A DNA stretch of 60,000 bases from Owenia fusiformis (lineage: Eukaryota > Annelida > Polychaeta > Sabellida > Oweniidae). Below, one piece after another: positions 1 to 10,400 of the stretch. A program made the translations under genes and the position numbers. Position 1 is the stretch's first letter; each line of letters opens with the position of its first letter. The notes under the pieces are model-generated. The model had not been told where the DNA came from, did no database searches, and worked only from the letters and a program-made list of their open reading frames with translations. The DNA lies in contig CAIIXF020000006.1 of assembly GCA_903813345.2 (NCBI GenBank), positions 1,304,001-1,364,000 on the forward strand, read 5' to 3'.

Positions 1-1
1 A

Positions 2-613
2 ACTGAACATGGTGCGGACGTTAATGCGAGGATGAAAGACGGGGACGCCGTATTACCTACTATCCTAATGACAGCGTTAAAGAAAAATCGGAAAGAAATC
101 TGCAGGATTCTCATAGAACGTGGCGCAGACATTAATGCCTCCGATTCACTCGGGAGAAGTGCTTTGGTAGTAGCTGCAAAACACAGCGCGGCCAATTTCT
201 ATTTCTTGATAAGTAAAGGCGCAGATGTCAACGTTAGAGTAAATGATGAATCGGAAACGATATTGATGCTAGCTGTGAAAATGAAACGTCTAGGATTTTG
301 TCGTCGTCTTTTGGAAGGTGGTGCAGATTTGAATGCAATTTCCAAAACAGGAAAGACTGCTTTGATTATAGCTATAGAGATGAGATTTAAATCATGTGTC
401 AGACTGCTAATGGATGCAGGTGCAGATGTAAACATTAAGGAATGTGGAAAGACAGCTATTGTATACGCCATTGAGGAATTCTACCCGCCATCTTATGTTC
501 AAGCAATAGCAAAGCGTGGTGCAGATTTAAACGTGACGATGAATGATGGAGAAACTTTACTGATGCTGGCAGCAAGGAACCCATTTTTAATCGTTTTGGA
601 ATTGATATTTTAA
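2..613 (+). CDS. Ankyrin-repeat protein, 3' part (partial at window start)
   Basis: The frame is open from base 2 to a TAA at 611-613, about 203 residues, and enters from outside the window, so the Met at 32 is probably internal. I count about six ankyrin repeats of roughly 33 residues. Each ends in a GADxN-type turn (GADVN, GADIN, GADVN, GADLN, GADVN, GADLN) and several carry the G-K/R-T/S-A-L helix start. Ankyrin arrays bind protein partners; no catalytic domain is visible, so the role cannot be named. The last repeat is cut short after LLMLAARNPFL, so the real gene may splice onward instead of stopping here, or may be damaged. A second, clearly broken ankyrin segment lies 2 kb downstream on the same strand. 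The family call is safe; the gene end is uncertain. Confidence 0.8.
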   Translation, partial: TEHGADVNARMKDGDAVLPTILMTALKKNRKEICRILIERGADINASDSLGRSALVVAAKHSAANFYFLISKGADVNVRVNDESETILMLAVKMKRLGFCRRLLEGGADLNAISKTGKTALIIAIEMRFKSCVRLLMDAGADVNIKECGKTAIVYAIEEFYPPSYVQAIAKRGADLNVTMNDGETLLMLAARNPFLIVLELIF

Positions 614-951
614 TTCCGATTAATTAAGTTGGGAAACATCATGGGAATTCCTCTCTCTGATCACATGTCTAATGACGTAGAGTCACCTCGTGTGTTTGCC
701 ATTCAGTTAGCCTTTGTTGTCGAGGCAGCATGTTATAATATTTATACAGATTTTGAACTATGTCAGTTTGTCAAAAAATTTCCGAACCCTCCCACCCTGT
801 TCTTATATTACTTATCCTTGCCTATTTTTGCTAGTTATAATTTTTGTTCGTTTTTCGAATGGTTTACGGGGGTAAATGCAACTACAAGTTGTTACGATAT
901 TTATTGACCCTTGGTTTTACGCACACTTATAACTTTATTAGCCTTCCGTTG
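614..951. other. Non-coding stretch after the ankyrin ORF
   Basis: AT-rich sequence with no recognisable domain. A 92-codon open frame (629-907) has no family features and I do not consider it coding. Confidence 0.5.
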
Positions 952-1642
952 CTAATGGCCTAGTCACATAGCCCGGCCGATGTCCGGCATCGGTAGAGCT
1001 CGGTGGATTTTTTTGGTACCACCGAGCTCTCCTCATCGGAAGCAGAGCTCGGTGACGTGAACGGACTCCGTTCGGACATCTTCAGGCGACCGACCGAACA
1101 CCGGCCGGTGACCGTACGGAGTCTGTCTCAAAATGGTAGTTTTTTCTGCCGATGTGGCAGCAACTACCGGCCGGAGGTCGGCCGGACATCGGAAGGAATA
1201 CGGCCGGTACCCGAGCAGGTAACAGGACACCGTGCGATCGCCGGCCGGGTTGTTAACGGGCTTTGAACAGTGACCGGCCGATGCTCTGTCCCACATCGGC
1301 CGGAGCTCGGTCGGAGCTCGGCCGCTGTCCGTTAAAAAACCTCGTCCTCTGGTTGTCTCAGATGCACGGGACACCGGCCGATACTCGGCCGTGCACCGGC
1401 CGACGTGTTTTCCGATGTGGTTACGATGGGGCTGCGATGACATGATGAGGGAGCTCGGTGAGAGCCCGGTGAAATTTAACTCTGAAGTTAAAATTTCACC
1501 GAGCTACCACCGATGCGGTTTTAAGCAACAAACGCCACGGATGTCCGGCCGGTGTCCGGCCGGTGTTCGGCCGAGTTCGGTGAAAATTGCATCGCTGGCT
1601 CATCGTAACCTCATCGGCCGGGCTATGTGACTAGGCCATTAG
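952..1642. mobile_element. GC-rich MITE with 31-bp perfect terminal inverted repeats
   Basis: Bases 952-982 and 1612-1642 are perfect inverted copies of each other (31 bp, beginning CTAATGGCCTAGTCACATAG). The dinucleotide TA occupies the second and third bases of each arm (953-954; 1640-1641), as expected if a TA target site was duplicated, which would point to the Tc1/mariner superfamily. The interior is much more GC-rich than its surroundings. It is built from short repeated blocks of the type CCGGCCG, CGAGCTCGG and TCGGTG, and includes an imperfect hairpin near 1467-1500. No transposase is present. The open frames at 1003-1630 on both strands arise from this base composition and are not genes. 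Confidence 0.85.
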
Positions 1643-2557
1643 TGGTACTTCAAGTCATGACAGCTTGTTTGTTTTCTTCATTTGTCACGATGATTACTCT
1701 AAATCATCATAGTTTACGTACAGTATGATTAAGATTCGAATTGAATTTATTTTCTGTTTCGATTGTTACTGTATGCTGTATGTATTCTTGTCAGCTAATA
1801 AGCATGGAGCCATTAACGCTCTTAAGCATTCATGTTGTCGCGCATGTTGTAAAACATTTTATTTGTAATTTTGTAATTGTAATTTATGTGTTCATATTTT
1901 CTAATAGCGTGTAAACCAATGCGCCTGTAGCACATTTTTATGAATGTCTTTTAGCCTTGCCGAATGCCAATGTAAGAAGCATTTTACTACACGGTATTCT
2001 ACTGGTTGAGTCACTGTTCTTGATTGTCTTTATTGTTACAGTTTAGTCATACAAATTAATCCGCATCGGTATTTGTATTGTAACTCTATGTAATTCATAT
2101 GCTTGCAGTTACACACTGTTCATTTATAGTTTTTGATTGCATTTATATCTGTTATTATGTATGTATAAGGTGTCACGTATCGTGACGTTTTTTGTAAATG
2201 TATTTGTACCTGTTTCACAGTTTTTACTTGATTCACAGTTTTTTACGTACACTTGCACTTTTACAACACAGTTCATGTCTGCCTTAGCGCTTTTGAACAT
2301 TGTATGTACCGTTTTTATTGTACTCTCATTTATTTGAGCTATGCTCATTCTGTTCTTGACTGCCTCTGGAGCACTGTTCATAGTGGAAGAAGTGCGCGGT
2401 TGTTTTTTAAATACGTAACTACATATACACTTATTATATAATCTTTAGGTAGTTAGTCAATTAGTCATGGTATAATCATTTATTTCAATTAGTATTTAGA
2501 AATATATTATGTAACATTATGTAATATCGCCAAACAAAACTCATTATTGTTTGTTAT
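1643..2557. other. Intergenic AT-rich sequence
   Basis: No gene recognised. Short overlapping open frames on both strands (2124-2441) lack any family resemblance. Confidence 0.5.
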
Positions 2558-3562
2558 TTGTTTATCAACGTAATTGATGACTTTGAAAGCTGTTGGTCTC
2601 TTATAGAACACGGTGCCGATATAACAAAGAAGGATATGAATGGGACCACAATTCTGCATGTGCTGGCCACAACAGATGCGTCTCCAGAGAAGTTTTGTAA
2701 TCTTCTCGATTTAAAGGAAAATGTTGACGTTAGAGACAGAAATGGCATGACAGCTTTAATGCACGCTGCTTTAAATAACAATGTCGCCTGGATGAGAGCT
2801 CTTCTACACACAATGCATGTGTAAATGCCAAGGACTCGTGTGGAGTCATTGCATTAATGACGATTTTTTTGCCAGGGAACAATGAATCTGTGTTAAAGAA
2901 TAAAGAAAATGTAATGGACTGTATGCAGTTGTTGATACAACATGGCGCAAGTGTTAAAGCAAGGGACAATGATGCAGATACTGTTCTGATGTATGCGGTA
3001 AAGGGCGGCTTTGTGGACTGCTGTCGTGTTCTCATACACTATGGTGCTGATGTAAATGCAATAAACAACATGGGACAAACAGGTTTGTCTATGGCATGTT
3101 CGTTGGATTCGTTTGATTCGTTCGATCTATACTGTACCTTTTATATAATGGGGGCTAGAGATGATCAGTTTGCACTTCTCAAGTCGATTAAATATTCAAA
3201 AGAGGCATCTCGCAAAGAACTAAAGGATTTTACAGAGGAACTAAAAACAATGCTAACCAACTCCAAAATCAGTTTAAAGTATAAAGCGAGACATGTTATT
3301 CAACAAGCTGCCATCAGGGGAATCAACAGGGGTTAACATACTACGACGTTGTCCATAAATTGATTGAAGATGATAACTTAAATTCGGAGATGCAGAAATA
3401 TATGTTCTATGAGAATGATATCAATGACATGAAAAATATTATGTCAGATCTCACAATCACAATTTCTTGCAGAATCATGAATAGAAGCATGCGGTTTTAT
3501 TGAAGGTAATTCTCGAAGAGTTACTCAATAAGTTGTATACAAGTGGAATTGGCGCATATTGA
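2558..3562 (+). pseudogene. Ankyrin-repeat gene relic with at least three frameshifts
   Basis: Ankyrin-like coding sequence runs through three consecutive frames. Segment 1 (about 2570-2810) has repeats ending in HGADITKKD and NVDVRDRNGMTALMHAA. After a small indel near 2808-2815 the sense continues in another frame as HNACVNAKDSCG and then, in 2857-3325, as HGASVKARDNDADTVLMYA and YGADVNAINNMGQTGLSMA. A second shift near 3325 leads into LTYYDVVHKLIEDDNLNSEM. A third near 3500 leads into AVLLKVILEELLNKLYTSGI, which stops at 3560-3562. There is no ATG or clear splice acceptor at the 5' end. The pattern indicates a decayed copy, possibly of the gene at 2-613. Clustered assembly errors are a less likely alternative. 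Confidence 0.7.
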
Positions 3563-4430
3563 GAATCATCACATTATTTCTCTAATTGAACGCGAAGAGG
3601 ACAAAAGATAATTAATTTTAGGAGACACAAATAGTGTCAGTGGTGGGATCAAAGTATTAGTTGTATCATTTACATTCGTGTGTGTGTGGTTACTGCTTGG
3701 GAAAGCAGGGTTCATCACGAAGGCATGATCCTTTTAAAGTCATTCCTCTGATATTGTGATACAAAAAATGTGCTAAAAAAATCTTATGACTGCTTATGAA
3801 ACGGATTGTTACAATTTTAATTTTTCATCAAGATATTCCATATCGTACCTATTTTCTAAAAGCTCCAAAAGGTTTGTTTTTTTTCACGATAATCCTTGAC
3901 TTCATCAGTCTTTTTGCAATACTGAAGATTGTCGTAGATGTGGCCTTTTTCCATTTAACTAATAAGGACATCGCTGCATTAAAAATCTCCATTAACCTCC
4001 ATTTTGATTAGTTATTTCCATATCTTGAAATTATAATGAAGATGGTAAGGAAAACATAGGCACTTGAAATTTGCAATTAGTACTTTAGTTTTTACCAGTA
4101 TTTTACACTCTCTCTTCTTTGCCTCTCACGGGATCGTGTATTTGTTAGCTATTCTACGAACCATGTATCATGTAAGACATTTTAGTGTCTAGTAATGTGT
4201 GAATTTAACTTGGGATGTCCAACTGCGTTATCAAAAAGAAAAGCAGTAGTATACCTCAACTGTAAGTATCTCACATTATACTGTTCTAATGGTACGTATA
4301 ATTAATCAAATTAAGTCAATTCCGATTTATTCCCTCGGGATTAAACTTTTACTTCGAAGAAGGTCATGCAAAATCAAACAGAGAAGTGCAAAATGATTGA
4401 CCGTTAGTATAGTACCTGCAAATATATAAA
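3563..4430. other. Intergenic region upstream of the first CBM14-LamG gene
   Basis: AT-rich, no coding features. A TATA-like stretch (TATATAAA, about 4422-4429) lies directly before the start codon of the next gene. It is too close to act as a conventional TATA box for that ATG unless the leader is extremely short. Confidence 0.4.
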
Positions 4431-7400
4431 ATGGCTCTCCAATTTATATTGACCTCATGGCTGGTCATATTCGCACATGGGCAAGTGGATATTCATTTTG
4501 AAAGTAAGTGATTTCAAACGAAATCAAACACATAGATAGACAATAGGAAATGTAAATACAGTACAGAGATACTAGAGGATATGCAAGCATTTAAACGGAT
4601 CTTAGTGACTGAGAAAATGGATATGTTAGAAAAGCTTGATCTGGATTTGTTTGAACGATACAATGGATATTATAAGACAAATAGAGGTTCTTTCATCATA
4701 TCTCATCATATTCTAGGACAGGCAGATATATTTAACATCATTTGGTTTACTTTACTTTATTTTCAGGATTAGAAGTAGATCCCGGTAAGTTATATTTCGA
4801 TAATTTCAAAATTAGATAGATTTAACAAAAAATATGTGACTAGAAAGGATGTTTTGATAATAAAATTTTGATGCTACATTATACAACGGTATATTAATAT
4901 ATACATAAACGTACACATGTACATTAAGCATTCCTGTTTTAGTGGAATGTCTTGAATTCAATGGTATACTGCCCGATGAAACACGCCCTGGTGGAGACTG
5001 TTGCCACTTTATACAATGCGATGCTTCTGATGCCAATAAAACTGGGTTTAGGTAATTATCATTCAATTCAAATATGACGCATAGTTTGCTTTTATTTCTT
5101 AAAATCATTTGAATCCTTTTCCCATTTCTTTACCTCTTGGACGATTGTAACATCCTTAGGAATAAGGCAATTGGAATTGTACTTCATTTATCATTGAAGA
5201 CGACTGGTACATTAGTTGTGGTATTGCTCATGAAACAGTTCATCTTTAACACTTTATCACTATCTATATGATTGAAAAAGTTTTTTACTTATGGCACGTG
5301 TAATAATATACAACCTCTTTTATTATACAGATTTGCATGCATGTATCCATTGGTCTGGAATAGAGCTATAACAGCCTGTGACGAGGAAAGTAACATATTG
5401 GGACCATGTATCCATACAACATGTTCCAGTAAGACCTAAACCAAAGGTTACTTTATTTGACAACCTCTGATGTATGATAAGTAGAGTATAATGTATCCAA
5501 AACCTGATTCAATAACGCCCAAACATATGTTGTATGTCGTTACCATGTATACACATGTAAGTCCTACGATTGTTACAGTTTCTCCTGCACGTAGAAACGT
5601 CTGTGGAAGTGATGCCGAAATAAAGGCTATATTTGGTGAGTTCCAATAAGTGTGCCTTTACTCTATCATGTTTAATAAGATCATTATGCAGTTGTTCAAA
5701 TGAGTGATGTGATTTAAATGCATTGCATTTTGAGTTAATCAAAAGCCTTAACTTGATTTGAAGGTATTGATTCATGCTGCATCGAGGGTGAAGATGGCGT
5801 TTATGAGGCTCTACAAGACATCAGTCCAGCAGCATATAGATTCAGATATCTCAATGGAGAATACCCCGAGGATGAAGATGATTACCTAAGTTGTCCAAAG
5901 GGACAGATCTTCAGTGCTGATGACTGTTGTTGTGAAAGTGATGCGCGTAGGTGCTTGATATATAATATACATTATAATATTGTTATTTCATTTACATTAT
6001 ATTCTTATTCAGGGGAACAACAGCCAAGACTCGAACATTGTTTCAAAGATCAACACCAGAGGATATTTCATTCATACTGAAGTAATTAGATTGCACGTCG
6101 AAGAATAATATGGATATAGTATTCATATAATATAGAACATTCAGCCTAAAATGATGTGGGACAGACGAATTCCATATAACAAAATACATGTTGTAGTATA
6201 CGTATTTGCATTGTAATATGCATATCAGTGTTTTTTCATTTAGCCTCCATAGCAGAGTGTGAACAAGAGTTGTTCTTTAAGCTACCAGGAGATGATTGTT
6301 GCACATATCATCAGTGTTATCCTAATAGAACAAGTTATTTTGACGGAATATGCGTAGGGTCTGTGTGGAACCAGAAAATCCTGAATTGTGACAATCCAAC
6401 ATTTGTGGAGGGTTGTGAGAATGCTGAATGCTTAACCAGTAAGCGTATTTGAAATAGGAGAAACCGTAAAAAAGATATTTCGAGACTAATTAGGACGTAA
6501 TATCTTCTTACAAGTATATTTATTTATTTATTTATTTGTTACAGTGTCACCCGTAATTATTCGGCCAGCCTTCAAAGGCTTATGAGACACAATTACAATC
6601 ATATTATAAGCAGATAAGTATACTGTTGAAAAGTATTTCATACTTTCAGAAATGACAGAGGCAGTGTGTCCTTTGGAGCTAGATACAGATCAATGCTGCT
6701 CTTCTGGTGTAGTATACACCAAGGACAGAAGTGGTATATTAGGAGGTTCCACGTTCTTTATAGGGGAAATAGATTTTGATGACCTCACGAAACTGTTATT
6801 TGAACAGAATATAGGGGCGTGTGACGAGGGACAGGTTTTTGATCTTGAGTGCTGCTGTTGTTTTGGAATACCTGGTACTATATCATACTATATTATTAGT
6901 ATGGGAGCAAAGGTCCAAATAAGAGGTTCCGTGTCCTTTTTAGAGGCGAGCTAAGCGACATACATTTTTATGAACTATACATGATACTTACCAAGAAAAA
7001 TGATGTTGGCAATTCTGGATCCGCGACGGCGTTGCTATGGTAACCAAGTAAATAAGCCACGCCCACTTTTAGGGGCTATTTTCAGTGTTTGGCCCCTATC
7101 TCCTTCATTATTGCTAAGATTTCGATGAAATTCACACCAAATGGAAGGTAATAGATAATGCAATAAAAATATATTAAGTTGGCAATTCTGAATCCGCGGC
7201 AGCGTTACTATGGTAACAAAGTAAATTTGCCATACCCACTTTTACGGGCTCTTTTCAGTGTTTGGCCCATATCTTCGTCATTATTGCTCAGCTTTAGATG
7301 AAATTTGCACCAAATGAAAGGTAATTGATAAAGCAATCATATATTTTATAAAATATGCAATTAGGGTGATTTGTTTCTTAATTATGACGTCATAACTGTT

Positions 7401-10400
7401 TATTCTTGCATATTTTATTTAATCATGATGTATAACTCTGTGAAACTATTGTCTTTAAAATGGCCAGTAATGCTTTCAACTAGTTTATTTCTTTTAGTTG
7501 AGTTAATTAGTTTATTTCATTCATACATTCATGGTCATAAAAAATTGAATAAATATAATGAAAGATGTCTAATTCAAATAAAAAATGTTCAATTCACACT
7601 GTTGCTATGGTAACATCATGTAGCAAAACTGTCCGCTGTAAACAAGAATTCTTTAGGAAATGTTACATTTTGAGCAGTTGACTGACATGGATTCTCTTTC
7701 AATTTGATGACAAAGTAATCTAATAATAACTATAGAAATTATTTAATTTGGATTGTGTATATTATTATGTCAAAAGGGGAATTATTAATCAGGGGTGCAG
7801 CCAGCTTTCAGTCGGGGGGGGGGGGGGGGGGGGGATGGGGCGATTGTGGCATAAGCAACCCAAAAATTAGTTTTTGTTCTAGAGGCATCCCAAATACGGA
7901 TACGGGACATAGACACAAGTGCCCATGATAATATCTTGGGTTAAAAGGTTATGATTTCGTGGTTGTAAAGCCTATTTATAATATCATAACTTTAACAAAC
8001 ATGTAATTTACACTGTCATTAACTTAAACTTAGACAGTTTGTTATGATTCAATACTAAATAGGCAATGGTGGCATTCAGAAGCACGACAGTGGCCCCATA
8101 TGATCCAAAAAAGCATCCCAGTGCCCCAAAGTGGCCCCCAAAAGCATTCTACTGGCCCCTGTGGCCCCCCTAAGCATACTTGCGGCTCCTATGACTCCCA
8201 AAATCATCCTAGTGGCCCCCAGGTGCCCCAAAAAGCATCCCAATAGCCCCCAGGTGCCCCAAAAAGCATCCCAATAGCCCCCAGATGTCCCCCAAAAACA
8301 TCATAGTGGTGGCCCCATGTGGTCCTCAAAAGCATCCTAGTTGTCCCCAGTGGCCCCCAAAGACATCCTATTGCTGCTATGAGCCCCTCAAAAGTATCCT
8401 AGTACCACTCTGTGAACCATAACATCAACCCAGTGACCCCCTGTGGCCCCAAAACGTTGCCCCGAAAAGCATCTCAGTGGCCCCAAGTGGCCTCTTAAAG
8501 CACTCAAATGGCCCCAAGATCATTCTAGAGGCCCCAAAAGCTTCCAAGTTGGCCCCAGTGACCCCCAAAAAGTATACTAGTGACACCCAGTGGCCCAAAA
8601 AAAGCATCCAAGTGGCCGCATTATGCCCCCGAAAGCATCATATTGACCCCTGTTGCCCCAAAAAGCATCTCAGTGGCCTCTAAAAGCCCCCTGTGGACCC
8701 CAAAATCATTCTAGTTGCCCCCAGTGGCCCCAAAAGCCTCCCATTGCCCCCACCAGTGGCCCCCAAAAAGCACACTAGTGACACCCAGTGGCCCAAAAAG
8801 GCATCCAAGTGGCCCCACTATGCCCCTTAAAAATATCCTAGTGGCCCCCGAAAGCATCCTGTTGGCCCCCTGTGCTCCCAAAAAGCATCTCAGTGGCCCC
8901 AGGTGACCTTTAAAAGCACTTCAATGGGCCCAAAAATCATTCCAGTGGCCCCCAGTGGCCCAAAAAGCTTCCCATTTCCCCCGCCAGTGGCCCCCAAAAA
9001 GCAAACTTGTGACACTCAGTGGCCTAAAAAGCATCCAAGTGGCCCCATTATGCCCCCTAAAAGCATCCTAGTGACCCCCGAAAGCATCCCATTGGCCCCC
9101 TGTGACCCAAAAAAGCATCTCAATGGCCTTAGGTGGCCTCTAAAAGCACCCCAATGGGCTCCTGTGGACCCCAAAATCATTTTAGGGGCCCCAAAAGCTT
9201 CCCATTTATCCCTAAGTGGCCCCAAAAAAGCATACTAGTGAGAACAAGTGGGCCAAAAAGCATTCAAGGGGCCCCATTATGCCCCCTAAAAGCATCTTAG
9301 TGGCCCCCAAAAGCATCCTATTGGCCCCCAGTGACCCCCAAAACCATCCTAGTGGGCCCCTGAGGCCGCCAAAAGCATGCAAATAGCTCCTCATGGCCAT
9401 CAAAAGCACTCCAGTGGCCCCCTGTGACCCCAAGAAGCAACCCCGTGGCCCCCAAGCCCCAAACGTATCCCAGTGGAGAGCTTTCTTCTATCTAATGGTT
9501 CAATCTTTTTGGTTATGGGGGGGGGGGTTATGTTATTCCAATAAGATGTTGCTATGGTAACCAGGTGAATATGCCAGGTGAATCAGAAAATTCATGGATA
9601 ATGTAGATTAACTGACTGGTATATTCTTTATGGTATCATAGCTGCTTTTGTGATTATTTTCTTGAAATAAGGTAGAATTGCTCAAAATGATTCCAAATTG
9701 TTACCTTGTCCTTTGAGATTCATCATAAAATGAGGTCAAAGCTGAAAACTATGATTGATTCTCATTCCATTTGTTTACAAGTATGAATATCTAATATAAG
9801 CGCAAATGCCAAAGGGAAAGGACCAAACACTGTAAAGAAACCCAGCAAGAACTTTAGCTTTCATTTGATGACAATTTCATATACACCAGAGCAATCATGA
9901 TGACAAAGATAGAAGCAAAACTTTTGAAAAGTCATGGGGACTGGCATATTCACTTGGTTACCATAGCTAACATAGGCATAGTCAAGGGGTGAAATGAGTG
10001 CAACCCCTTGCAACCAATAAAAATAGAACCATTAAATAGAAGTTTTAAAATGCATTTGACTCGAAGCTTCTAGCTCAGTTTTGAAGGAAGTTGCATCAAT
10101 TTTTGTAAAATCAAACAAAATCTTTTAAAAAATTTGTGACAAACCACCCCCGCCCCTGACCGAGAGCTATCTACGCCCCTGATTATTGCCCATATGACAT
10201 CATAATATAACAGAATCAAACAAATTAAATAATTTTCTATAGCTATTAGGTTATTTTCTATCCCCAAATTTTAAAAAGAATACATGCCAGTCAAATGGTC
10301 AAAATGTAACATCTCCTAAAGAATTCTCTTGTTTACAGCAGATCGTTTTGCTACTTGCTGTTGCCATAGCAACAGCGTGAATTGGACACTTTCATTACAT

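Noticed and set aside
1003-1630. Overlapping open frames on both strands up to 136 codons
   Set aside because: They fall within a GC-rich MITE; low stop-codon density follows from base composition.
8425-9433. Several open frames of 60-111 codons on both strands
   Set aside because: They are translations of the C-rich minisatellite within the fold-back element, with no conserved domain.
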